From contig NZ_RFFG01000076.1 of assembly GCF_003696215.1 (NCBI RefSeq), positions 1 through 39,554 on the forward strand: a stretch of DNA of 39,554 nucleotides, written 5' to 3'. Each line of letters begins with the position of its first letter. Position 1 is the first letter of the stretch. This document shows, in pieces, positions 6,974 to 14,522 of this stretch. The DNA is from Actinomadura harenae (lineage in GTDB: Bacteria; Actinomycetota; Actinomycetes; Streptosporangiales; Streptosporangiaceae). Position numbers and translations under genes: made by a program. Below the pieces are notes generated by a model. The model searched no databases, was not told the origin of the DNA, and worked only from the letters and a program-made list of their open reading frames with translations.

Positions 6974-8538
6974 TTCGCGCGCTCTCCCTCTGGCAGCGGG
7001 GATACGGAGGCGGAGCCGGCCGCAGCCGACGGTGCGGGCGGCTGCGCCTGATCCTTAAGAGTCGGCTCGGCCGGGATCTGTTCGGGGACGCGGAGGGTTC
7101 CGTCCGGCCGGACGGGCCAGCGGGTGCCCGCACCGGCGACCTTGCCGAGGGCGACGACCACACCGCCGGGCGGCGCCGTCCGGGGCACCTCCATGTCGTC
7201 GGCGACGAACACCACGCGTCCGCGCTCCTCGGCCCCGTCGTCCTCGGTCCCGTCGGTGCCGGGACCGGTCCCGACGTCGGCGGCGCCGGCCGCCCGGATC
7301 CGGACGCCCCGGCTCCAGGGGCTCGCGCGCAGCCCGTCGGCGAGCGCCCGCGCCGCCTTGCGGACGGCCGACCGCGGCCCGGACAGCGAGATCGGCCCGG
7401 GAACGGACCGCAGGTCGACCCAGAGTCCCGGCCCGGCGGGCGCGAGCAGCGGCAGCGGCGCGGGAGCGTCCCGGACGTCGTCGGTCAGCTCGGTGATCTC
7501 ACCGGCCGCGAGCCGCCAGCAGGTGCCGTCCGCGTCGGCCCTCCAGGGGTCGGGCGCCTCGGTGTCGGGCGCGGTGAGCAGGACGCTGAGGGTGCCGTCC
7601 GCCAGGCCGACGGCGCGGATCCGGGGCATCGGCCGTCCCGCCTCCTCGCAGTCCACGGCCATCAGCCGCAGGCCGCGGTCGACGGTCTGCGCGGCGTCCG
7701 GCCCGGTCGCCGGACGACGCGTCCGGGCGGCCGCGCCGTCCTTGCGGCGCCGCGCGAACAGCACCCCGGTGACCAGCAGGCCGGCCATGAGCAGCACGCC
7801 CGCCGCCGCGCCGACGACGGCGACGACGGTGCCGGTGCCGCTCTTGCCGTGCCCGGCGTCCGAGGGGGCCGCCACGTTGACGCTGTTGCCGGGCGTGCCC
7901 CGCGCGACCTGCGGAAGCTCCCCGCTGGAGGTCGGCTGCGGCAGGGGCGTCGCGCCGGGCGCGTCCGGCAGCGTCGGGGACGCCTTCACCTTGCCCTTGC
8001 TCTTCCCCGGCGACGTCGAGTCCCCGGCCGGGGTGTGCTTCGTCGTCGCGGGCGGGGCCGCCGGATGGTGCTTGGGGGACGGCTTGTGCGCGGGAGCCCC
8101 GCACGCCGCCGTCCGGCTCGGGTGGTACCGGATCCCGGTGACCGTCCCGGCCGGGATGTGGTAGTTCCGCGTCTTCGGCCCGAGGCAGGCGACCAGCCCC
8201 TGGAAGGGCGAGTCCCGGTAGAGGCCCATGTAGCCGCTGCCCATGTTGACCGCGGACTGCGTCCGGTCGTTGATCTGGTCCCCGGCCATGTCATGGTCGT
8301 AGCCGGGGTTGTTGGTGGCCCACAGGCCGTCCTGCTCGCCGTTGTCGGCGAACACGCAGGACCACCCGGGCGAGCACACCGAGAACGCCTCCGCGGGGAC
8401 GGCGGGAACCCCCACGGCCACGAGCACCGCGACCGCGGCGATCACCAGCCCGGACACCCCGGGCGGATTCCTCCTGGGCGTCGGACGTCTCTTCCTCTTC
8501 TCGGTCACTCGGGCAGTCTCGGGGGCGCCGATCACCAT
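6970..8538 (-). CDS. Membrane-anchored protein with peptidase-inhibitor-I36-like exodomain and a cytoplasmic domain
   Basis: 522 residues from the ATG at 8538; a GTG at 8508 (VTEKRKRR) is equally plausible because neither has a clear RBS. A basic stretch and hydrophobic helix (about 25-50, ending AVPAEA) form a signal peptide. A ~75-residue Cys-containing domain follows (SVCSPGWSCVFADNGEQDG), resembling the peptidase inhibitor I36/SMPI family. A Pro/Thr/Lys linker leads to a second transmembrane helix near 240 (VVAVVGAAAGVLLMAGLLV) and RRRKD. The ~260-residue cytoplasmic part (RGLRLMAVDCEEAGRPMPRI) resembles the membrane-distal part of actinobacterial BTAD/LysM-type proteins. It heads the operon with the LuxR, DUF4255 and ATPase genes. 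A sensor or envelope anchor for the injection system is inference. Confidence 0.7.
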   Translation of the reverse strand: MVIGAPETARVTEKRKRRPTPRRNPPGVSGLVIAAVAVLVAVGVPAVPAEAFSVCSPGWSCVFADNGEQDGLWATNNPGYDHDMAGDQINDRTQSAVNMGSGYMGLYRDSPFQGLVACLGPKTRNYHIPAGTVTGIRYHPSRTAACGAPAHKPSPKHHPAAPPATTKHTPAGDSTSPGKSKGKVKASPTLPDAPGATPLPQPTSSGELPQVARGTPGNSVNVAAPSDAGHGKSGTGTVVAVVGAAAGVLLMAGLLVTGVLFARRRKDGAAARTRRPATGPDAAQTVDRGLRLMAVDCEEAGRPMPRIRAVGLADGTLSVLLTAPDTEAPDPWRADADGTCWRLAAGEITELTDDVRDAPAPLPLLAPAGPGLWVDLRSVPGPISLSGPRSAVRKAARALADGLRASPWSRGVRIRAAGAADVGTGPGTDGTEDDGAEERGRVVFVADDMEVPRTAPPGGVVVALGKVAGAGTRWPVRPDGTLRVPEQIPAEPTLKDQAQPPAPSAAAGSASVSPLPEGERAK

Positions 8539-8556
8539 CCGATGAACGCGCGGCCA

Positions 8557-8585
8557 TTGCCCTTTTGGACAGTCCGAACGGGCAA
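8557..8585. promoter_or_regulatory. Imperfect 14-bp inverted repeat upstream of the LuxR/DUF4255/ATPase operon
   Basis: TTGCCCTTTTGGAC (8557-8570) and GTCCGAACGGGCAA (8572-8585) are complementary at 12 of 14 positions around one central base. The site lies 19 bases upstream of the ATG at 8538. The right arm is one base away from the GTCCGGACGGGCA half-sites at 2212. This is a likely operator, perhaps for the locus LuxR protein. Confidence 0.55.
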
Positions 8586-8867
8586 CCGGTGTCAAGTCAC
8601 GATGGCGTCGAGGTGGCGGGAGCTGTCTTCTTTTTCGACTCATGATGTTTGGTTGTGTCGTCCGCTGTTGAAGTGGAGGGTCTTCTGAGGTGAAGGGGAG
8701 GTGTCGACCGCATTCACGGTCGATTTCTTCGAGGACGCACTGGACGGGACGCCCGCGCCGTGTTCGACCGCTTCGCCCGGGATCCCGAACACATAGGACT
8801 CCCCCGAAGCGCACGGAGTTCGAAGGCACTTCGCTCGCAGCGTCCGAGGCCACACGGCCGCGGGCCG

Positions 8868-8957
8868 TCAGGCGGAGGCCTCGGAACGCCAGAGGACACT
8901 GGCGTCGTCAGCGATGCCGCCGTGGCGGCCGAACGTTTTCCGCGCGATGAAGTACAC
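8868..8957 (-). other. 29-codon frame behind a leader reading frame, possible gene remnant
   Basis: A GTG at 8957 has a good RBS (GGGAGG, 8 bases spacing) and encodes 29 residues (VYFIARKTFGRHGG, later DDASVLWRSEASA). It stands exactly where a regulated gene begins behind the leader peptide and hairpin at 8962-9066. The segment resembles DDVTGVLWTPE at the start of the hydrolase at 24936, so it may be the stump of a similar gene. That similarity is short and may be chance. The DNA from 8539 to 8867 shows no convincing gene. Confidence 0.3.
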
Positions 8958-8961
8958 GGCC

Positions 8962-9005
8962 GTCGCCTCCCGGAAGTGCCTCGATGTTCGGGCGCTCTCG
9001 GCGAC
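8962..9005 (-). promoter_or_regulatory. SD-masking hairpin after a leader reading frame (copy A)
   Basis: On the minus strand GTCGCC (9005-9000) follows the leader stop by 7 bases and can pair with GGCGAC (8967-8962), 4 bases before the GTG at 8957 and overlapping its RBS. An inner CCCG/CGGG pairing adds to it. The same arms, spacing and flanks recur at 24941-24974. Confidence 0.45.
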
Positions 9006-9012
9006 ATCCGAG

Positions 9013-9066
9013 TCAGCCTGCCATGACGAATACCAGAGAGAGCTCACGCGGAGTCACAAGACCCAC
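9013..9066 (-). CDS. 17-residue leader peptide (copy A)
   Basis: A GTG at 9066 sits 8 bases behind AAGGAGG (9081-9075) and encodes VGLVTPRELSLVFVMAG. The last codons and stop, GGCAGGCTGAC, and about 25 bases beyond are nearly identical to copy B upstream of the alpha/beta hydrolase. The peptide itself is not conserved except for the final AG, which is typical of leader frames that act through ribosome position. Confidence 0.4.
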   Translation of the reverse strand: MGLVTPRELSLVFVMAG

Positions 9067-9344
9067 GAGACCCACCTCCTTAGCCAGGCTCATGGTCGCT
9101 CAGCACGTTAGCAAGCGCGATTCCGGCGACCAGGCGTCACCCCTTGCCTCAGCGGGACAAGCGACCGGAAGAAGCACACGGAAACCGATTCCTCCGCAGG
9201 TCGAGTGCCCTACCACCAAGGATGGGCGGCGTCCTCTCGGCCGCGCGGACCCACGCGGCGAAGGCCGGTCGGCCCGTGCGTCCATTTGCTTTTCCGGGGG
9301 CGGGTGACCGACTCTTGAGCCCGAATCGATCTTGGGGGGCGTCG

Positions 9345-9950
9345 ATGATCCGGGTGCTGCTGGCCGAGGACGTGCGCATCCTGCGCGAGGCGCTGGCCGG
9401 GCTGCTGTCGCTGGAGGACGGGATCGAGGTCGTCGCCCAGGTCGAACGCGGCGACGCGGTCGTCGAGACGGCGCTGGACGTCCGGCCCGACGTCGCGGTG
9501 ATCGACATCGAGCTGCCCGGCCAGGACGGGATCGACGCGGCGGCGGAGCTGCGAGATCGGCTGCCGGAGTGCCGCACCCTGATCCTCACCGGCGTCGGAC
9601 GCCCCGGCACGCTGCGCCGGGCCCTGTCCGCGCAGGTCGCCGGGTTCATGGTCAAGGAGGCGGCGCCCGCCGAGCTGGCCGACGCGATCCGCAGGGTCGC
9701 CGCGGGCGGCCGCGTGGTGGACCCCCAGCTCGCGTTCGCCGCCCTCGCCGTCCAGGACTGCCCGCTCACCGAGCGCGAGATCGAGGTGCTCCGGCTGACC
9801 GCCGAGGGCGACGAACCGTCCGAGGTCGCGGCGCGGGCGGGCCTGGCGTACGGGACCGTCCGCAACTACCTGGCGTCCGCCGTCACGAAGCTGAACGCGC
9901 GCAACCGCGTCGACGCCATCCGCATCGCCACCGACGCCGGCTGGATCTGA
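9345..9950 (+). CDS. NarL/LuxR-family response regulator, partner of the tandem kinase at 10001
   Basis: 201 residues. The receiver domain has the acidic pair ED (8-9), the phospho-acceptor Asp in DVAVIDIELPGQDG (about 54-57) and the Lys in FMVKEAAP (about 105). The LuxR HTH lies at about 140-200 (LTEREIEVLRLTAEG, then YGTVRNYLASAVTKLNARNR). It stands tail-to-tail with the histidine kinase gene, 50 bases apart. It is collinear and closely similar to the regulator at 36836-37444, which also converges with a tandem kinase. The ATG follows GGGGGGC. Targets are unknown. Confidence 0.9.
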   Translation: MIRVLLAEDVRILREALAGLLSLEDGIEVVAQVERGDAVVETALDVRPDVAVIDIELPGQDGIDAAAELRDRLPECRTLILTGVGRPGTLRRALSAQVAGFMVKEAAPAELADAIRRVAAGGRVVDPQLAFAALAVQDCPLTEREIEVLRLTAEGDEPSEVAARAGLAYGTVRNYLASAVTKLNARNRVDAIRIATDAGWI

Positions 9951-9968
9951 CCCGTCCCGCCGCACGAA

Positions 9969-10010
9969 GGGCGGACGTCACACGGCGCGACGGGCGGACG
10001 TCAAACGGCG
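9969..10010. repeat. 23-bp-period tandem duplication over the kinase stop codon
   Basis: GGGCGGACGTCACACGGCG (9969-9987) and GGGCGGACGTCAAACGGCG (9992-10010) differ by one base. The second copy contains the kinase stop codon. It is probably a recent slip duplication with no coding effect. Confidence 0.6.
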
Positions 10011-12277
10011 GACAGCGCGGACGCGGGGTGGGCGGGGAACTCGGCGATCAGGGTGAACCGGTCGCCTTCGCGTCGCACTTCCAGCGTGCCGCCCGCCTCC
10101 GCGCTCCGCGCCCGCAGGTTCGCGAGCCCGCTGCCACCGCGCCCCGGCCCGGGCGCGCCGCCGCCGCGTCCCGGCGGGACGGCGCCGTCGTTGGACACGC
10201 TGAGCCGCAGGCCGTCCGGGCCGACGGAGATCTCGATCGCGCACTCGCGGGCGTCCCGGCCGTGCCGGACGATGTTGGTCGCCGCCTCCCGCAGGACGAT
10301 CGCCGCCGCCGACGCGTCCACGCAGGGCGGCGCCTCCACGACGTCCACTCCCGGGGGCGCCTCGCCGGGCGGGGGCTCGCCGGTGTCCACGCGGACCTCG
10401 ATCCCGGCGGCCTCCAGCATCGAGCGCGCCGTCTCGACCTCCGCCCGCAGGGACAGCGAGGCGCGGACGCGGGCGATCGACCGCACCGACACGAGCGCCT
10501 CCTCGGCGAGCGCCGCCAGCTCGTCCAGCCGCGCACGCGCCGCGCCGGGGTCCCGGTCCGCCAGCCGCGCGGCGAGCTCGGCCTTGAGGACGATCGCCGA
10601 GAGCTGGAAGCCCATCAGGTCGTGGACGTCGCGGGCGATCCGCAGCCGCTCCCGCACCACGGCCATCCGCGCGACCTCCCGGCGCGCCTCGGCGAGTGCG
10701 GCGATGGCCACGGGAAGGCGGCACAGCACATAGACCAGGATCGCGAACTGGACGATGGGGACGAGGTTGCTCAGGGCCCACGCCCAACCCGTGCCCCTCA
10801 GGATCCCGTTCAGCAAAGGGAACCCGACGAGCAGCGCCGCCGTCCCCCAGGACCACGGCGGACGCACGTGGAACAGCACGACACCCGCGACCAGCCCCAT
10901 GTAACTGGGGGTCAGCTTCGGGCCGATGACCACGAACGCGGTGCCGAGCAGCAGGATCTGGAGGCACAGCGACGCCCACAGGGCGCGGGGCGGCGCGCCG
11001 TTCTCGCGTGGGTAGACGTGCCAGAGCTGGAGCGGGCCGACCAGCGGCAGGAAGGTGCAGGCCACCGCGTACCCGGCCCAGCCGACGCCGGCCGGGTCGG
11101 GCGCGCCGTCGTACAGGGCGAGCAGCGTGGTCCCGACGTGGTCGATCTCGAAGAGCAGCAGGACGAACCAGGCCAGCCACGGCGCCATGCCCGACACCCG
11201 GGCACCCCTCGGGCGGCGGGCCGGGACGCTCGCCCGCACCGACGACGGGGTCGTCCCGAGCCGTCCGCCGAGTTCTCCGAGCCGCGCCGCCGGGCCCTGG
11301 AGGGCGTCGGCGAGGTCGGCGGACGCACCGTCGAAGGACACCGCCAGCCCGGCCGGGGCGGTCAGCTCGATCGAGCAGCGTTCCGGCGGCTCCTGCCGCA
11401 GGACGGCGACGACCGTGCGGCGCAGGAGCGCGGCCAGCGCGGCGTCCTCGGCGGCGGCCAGGCCCAGCGGCGGAGCGTCGACGGCGACCACGACACCGGC
11501 CGCCTCCAGAACCGCGCGCGCCGCCTCGACCTCGTCGTCCAGCGTCCGCTCCCGCTGGTCGGCGGAGACCGCCCTGACCTCCTCCAGCGCGTCCCGCGCG
11601 ACCTCCACGATCCGCCCCGCCCCGCCGAACGCCCCGGGGCGGGATGAGCGGGCCAGGGTCAGGATCAGCGCGAGCCGCCGTCCCAGCGCCGCGTCCAGGC
11701 CGCGCGCGATCCGCAGACGCTCCCGCGCGACCTCCAGGGGCGCGAGTTCCGCGCGGGTCGCGCGCAGTTCGTCCGCGTAGCGGGTGAGCCGCGCCATCGC
11801 GAAGAACGCCGTCCCGACCGTCAGGGTCACCATCGCGCTGTAGGCGGCGAAGGCGGGGCTCCGGTCGTGCCCCCAGGCCATCCGGGCGAGGAACTCGGCG
11901 GCGACGACGAGCCCCACCGGCAGCCAGGCCCACCGGTGGCCGACGGTCAGCAGCAGCGAGGTCACGACCAGCGCGGACGCCGACCACCACGGCGCGCCGA
12001 CGAAGGGGTACGGCCCGAAGGCCAGTGCCGCCTGCACCGCGAGCGCGACCGGGATCCAGCGACGCGGGAGGGCACCGAACGCGATCGCGGCGGGCAGGCC
12101 CGCGAGGACGACGAGCCCGGCGGCCGCGAGCAGCCCGGTCCCCGTCGCTGCGGGCCTGAGGAAGTGGCTGCCGACCAGCACGTTCCACGACCGGTAGCCG
12201 CACCACAGGCCGAGCGAGAAGAGGAACAGGGCCGCGGGGGACCAGGGCGGCCGCAGAGGATCACGACTCCGGATCAC
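10001..12277 (-). CDS. Tandem DesK-type histidine kinase: degenerate module followed by active module
   Basis: 758 residues from the GTG at 12277. Two complete kinase halves lie head to tail. Half 1 has membrane helices to about residue 160, then RERLRIARGLDAALGRRL (187-201), in which the phospho-accepting His of the HisKA_3 box is missing. Its ATPase region is also eroded (LAVSFDGASADL, no N-box Asn). Half 2 starts with further helices (about 365-520), then LRIARDVHDLMGFQLS with His at 552 and an intact HATPase (REAATNIVRHG, LSVSNDG, GSGLANLRAR). Ordinary DesK kinases have about 400 residues, so this is a fused duplication with one pseudokinase. The partner is the regulator at 9345. The start is uncertain within about 40 residues. 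Confidence 0.85.
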   Translation of the reverse strand: MIRSRDPLRPPWSPAALFLFSLGLWCGYRSWNVLVGSHFLRPAATGTGLLAAAGLVVLAGLPAAIAFGALPRRWIPVALAVQAALAFGPYPFVGAPWWSASALVVTSLLLTVGHRWAWLPVGLVVAAEFLARMAWGHDRSPAFAAYSAMVTLTVGTAFFAMARLTRYADELRATRAELAPLEVARERLRIARGLDAALGRRLALILTLARSSRPGAFGGAGRIVEVARDALEEVRAVSADQRERTLDDEVEAARAVLEAAGVVVAVDAPPLGLAAAEDAALAALLRRTVVAVLRQEPPERCSIELTAPAGLAVSFDGASADLADALQGPAARLGELGGRLGTTPSSVRASVPARRPRGARVSGMAPWLAWFVLLLFEIDHVGTTLLALYDGAPDPAGVGWAGYAVACTFLPLVGPLQLWHVYPRENGAPPRALWASLCLQILLLGTAFVVIGPKLTPSYMGLVAGVVLFHVRPPWSWGTAALLVGFPLLNGILRGTGWAWALSNLVPIVQFAILVYVLCRLPVAIAALAEARREVARMAVVRERLRIARDVHDLMGFQLSAIVLKAELAARLADRDPGAARARLDELAALAEEALVSVRSIARVRASLSLRAEVETARSMLEAAGIEVRVDTGEPPPGEAPPGVDVVEAPPCVDASAAAIVLREAATNIVRHGRDARECAIEISVGPDGLRLSVSNDGAVPPGRGGGAPGPGRGGSGLANLRARSAEAGGTLEVRREGDRFTLIAEFPAHPASALSAV

Positions 12278-12320
12278 ACACCCCCAGGACGAGTTCGCCC
12301 GCCGCCCGGGACGATCACCT

Positions 12321-12335
12321 CGTGCATTCTGCACG
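12321..12335. promoter_or_regulatory. Perfect palindromic site CGTGCA-TTC-TGCACG
   Basis: A 6+3+6 inverted repeat lies between the kinase start at 12277 and the epoxide hydrolase start at 12460. A further TATGCACAT follows at 12342. It has the size of a dimeric repressor operator and could serve either gene. Confidence 0.35.
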
Positions 12336-12459
12336 CCCGAGTATGCACATCCCATCCCGGACGCTGCAGGCCGCAGCCGAACCGGTGCGCCGGGCACTAC
12401 CCGCCGGGCCCGCCGTCCACGAGGCTCTTGCAGGTCAGAGCACCAATGAAGGGAATCCC

Positions 12460-13629
12460 GTGAGCAACGAGATCACACCGTTCCGCATCGACGTCCCGCA
12501 GTCCGAGCTGGACGACCTGCGGGACCGCCTGGCCCGCACCCGCTGGGCGGACGAGCTGCCGGAGTCGGAGATCACCGACGGCGTCCAGAAGGGCGTGGCG
12601 CAGCCCGGCTGGGAGTACGGCGTGCCCGGCTCCTACGTGCGCCCGCTGGTGAACCACTGGCTGGAGAAGTACGACTGGCGCGCGTGGGAGGCCAAGATCA
12701 ACGCCTTCCCGCAGTTCACGACCGAGATCGACGGGCAGCTCGTCCACTTCCTGCACGTCCGCTCGCCCGAGCCGGACGCCACCCCGCTGATCCTCACGCA
12801 CGGCTGGCCGAACACCTTCCTCGAGTTCGTGGACATGATCGGGCCGCTCACCGACCCGCGCGCCCACGGCGGGGACCCCGCCGACGCCTTCCACGTGGTC
12901 GTCCCGTCCATCCCCGGCTTCGGGTTCTCCGGGCCGACCAGGACCCGCGGCTGGAACGCGGCCCGGGTCGCCTCCGCCTGGGCGGAGCTGATGGCGCGCC
13001 TCGGCTACGACCGGTACGGCGCCCACGGCAACGACGCGGGCGCGATCGTGGCGCCGATCCTCGGCGAACTCGACCGGGCCCACGTGACCGGCGTCCACGT
13101 CAACCAGATCTTCTCCTTCCCCAAGGGCGAGCCCGGCGAGTTCGACGGCCTCACCCCCGAGGAGATCGGCTCCCTGCAGTTCGGGCAGGCGTTCGTCGAG
13201 CACGCCATCCACGACCGGTCCCAGGCCAACCAGCCGCAGACCCTCGCGCACGCGCTCTCGGACTCCCCGGCGGGCCAGCTCGCCTGGATCGGGCAGCTGT
13301 TCGGCGACGCGCTGACCCCCGACGAGATCCTGACGAACGCCACGATCTACTGGCTCACCAACACCTCGGCGTCCTCGGCCCGCTTCTACTACGAGAACCG
13401 CGACTGGTTCGCGACCCACGCGGGCGAGACGCAGGGCGAACGCACGACGGTCCCCCTCGGCCTGGCGTCGTTCGCCTACGACTTCCGCGCCGTCCGCAAG
13501 TTCGCCGACCGCGACCACGCCAACATCGTCCACTGGAACGAGTACGACCGGGGCGGCCACTGGGCCGCCCACGACGCCACCGACCTCCTCCTCACCGACA
13601 TCCGCGCCTTCTTCCGCACCCTCCCCTGA
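12460..13629 (+). CDS. Epoxide hydrolase, microsomal-type alpha/beta hydrolase
   Basis: 389 residues. The GTG at 12460 is chosen because GAAGGGA precedes it by 5 bases; upstream starts have none. The N-terminal ~110 residues match the EHN domain (ITPFRIDVPQSELDDLRDRLARTRWADE) with the WEYGVPGSYV and LVNHWLEKYDWR blocks. The alpha/beta hydrolase fold follows with the oxyanion motif HGWPNTFLEF. The nucleophile elbow is GAHGNDAGA, with Asp as nucleophile as expected in this family, and the catalytic His is in RGGHWAAHD near the end. It should open epoxides to diols by an ester intermediate; the substrate cannot be predicted. No partner gene is linked, and its 3' neighbour converges after 20 bases. 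Confidence 0.92.
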   Translation: MSNEITPFRIDVPQSELDDLRDRLARTRWADELPESEITDGVQKGVAQPGWEYGVPGSYVRPLVNHWLEKYDWRAWEAKINAFPQFTTEIDGQLVHFLHVRSPEPDATPLILTHGWPNTFLEFVDMIGPLTDPRAHGGDPADAFHVVVPSIPGFGFSGPTRTRGWNAARVASAWAELMARLGYDRYGAHGNDAGAIVAPILGELDRAHVTGVHVNQIFSFPKGEPGEFDGLTPEEIGSLQFGQAFVEHAIHDRSQANQPQTLAHALSDSPAGQLAWIGQLFGDALTPDEILTNATIYWLTNTSASSARFYYENRDWFATHAGETQGERTTVPLGLASFAYDFRAVRKFADRDHANIVHWNEYDRGGHWAAHDATDLLLTDIRAFFRTLP

Positions 13630-13649
13630 CCCAGCAGGGCCCTGGGGCC

Positions 13650-14453
13650 TCAGGACGTCTCGCGGACGGCCTCCACCGCCTCGCGGACGTCCTGGTCCGG
13701 GTCGTCGGCCAGTTCGTCGAGCAGTCCGGCGACGCCGGGCGTGGACCAGCCGGCGACCGCCCACACCAGGTCCTCCCGCACGCCCGGATCGGGGTGCGCG
13801 GCGAGCCTGGTCAACTCGGCGAGCGGGCCCCGCCGGCGCCTGCCGAACCAGTCCAGCGCCTCCCGCAGGACCGCCGGGTCTCCCGGGTCACCGGCCGCCG
13901 CGATCCTGGCGAGCAGCATCCGGGGCGGTGGCGGCGGGCCGTCCAGGGGATGGGGCAGCCGCTCACGCAGGCGGCGCCCCCCGTACTCGCCCCTCACCTG
14001 GCATCCGAAGCAGGTGCAGGGGCGGGTGCCGTGCGCGTCCGGCTTGTACCGCCAGCCCGCGACCTGCGGCACGGCGCGGATCCGATGCAGTTCGCGCGGC
14101 CGGATCGCCCGGGGGACGAACACCTCCCACCCGCGCGGGTCGTCCAACGCGGCGATCCGCCGCACGGCCTCGGCCGCGGGGACGGCGGCCTGGGCGTCCC
14201 TCCTCCGGTCCGAGTAGCGCCCGACCAGCACGTCCTGGTCGTCGTCCAGCCGCACATGGACGGCCACCATCCGGCCCTGACCGCCGAAGCGGGCCAGTTC
14301 GCGCAGCCACTGGTGGGTGAGCGTGTACGACGGCAGAACCGGAAAGCAGTACACCCCACGCGCCCCGCCCTGCCCGTACCCGGCCGCCCGGATCCCGGAC
14401 CGCCGAATGGACCGCACGTTCCCCGCCGCCGTCAAGTGCACGAACATCGCCAT
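13650..14453 (-). CDS. HEAT-repeat protein with an ADP-ribosyltransferase-like N-terminus
   Basis: 267 residues. The N-terminal ~135 residues (MFVHLTAAGNVRSIRRSGIRA, then RGVYCFPVLPSYTLTHQW, MVAVHVRL and EVFVPRAIRPREL) follow the order seen in small ART-fold proteins such as DarT or RNA 2'-phosphotransferase relatives: an H-x-T start, a nonstop beta strand and a late E-V-F. A CTCFGCQVRGEYG segment follows. The last ~90 residues hold two or three HEAT repeats (LAAHPDPGVREDLVWAVAG, LADDPDQDVREAVEAV). Such combined proteins are widespread in actinomycetes without a proven role. ART activity is an inference from pattern only. Two ATGs (14453, 14447) are possible. It is isolated and converges with the epoxide hydrolase. 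Confidence 0.7.
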   Translation of the reverse strand: MAMFVHLTAAGNVRSIRRSGIRAAGYGQGGARGVYCFPVLPSYTLTHQWLRELARFGGQGRMVAVHVRLDDDQDVLVGRYSDRRRDAQAAVPAAEAVRRIAALDDPRGWEVFVPRAIRPRELHRIRAVPQVAGWRYKPDAHGTRPCTCFGCQVRGEYGGRRLRERLPHPLDGPPPPPRMLLARIAAAGDPGDPAVLREALDWFGRRRRGPLAELTRLAAHPDPGVREDLVWAVAGWSTPGVAGLLDELADDPDQDVREAVEAVRETS

Positions 14454-14522
14454 GACCGCGCATGCTACTTGCCCGATTTCTCATGAATCTTCAGAAGGAG
14501 GTCGCCGCGCGACAGCGGTTCG

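Larger units (their letters stand above)
8539..9344. other. 806-base gap, mostly without a recognisable gene
   Basis: The stretch holds the operator at 8557, the leader/hairpin element with the 29-codon frame, and otherwise short broken frames on both strands. Around 8600-8700 base composition drops clearly (runs such as CTTCTTTTTCGACTC), unlike the neighbours. No transposase, tRNA or terminal inverted repeat was identified, so a decayed acquired segment is only a guess. Confidence 0.4.

Noticed and set aside
5724..7163. Upstream extension of the ATPase frame
   Set aside because: The extra 480 residues are Arg/Gly/Pro-rich noise antisense-free but out of phase with the DUF4255 and LuxR genes, whose own frames are clearly coding; the GTGA overlap at 5723 fixes the start.
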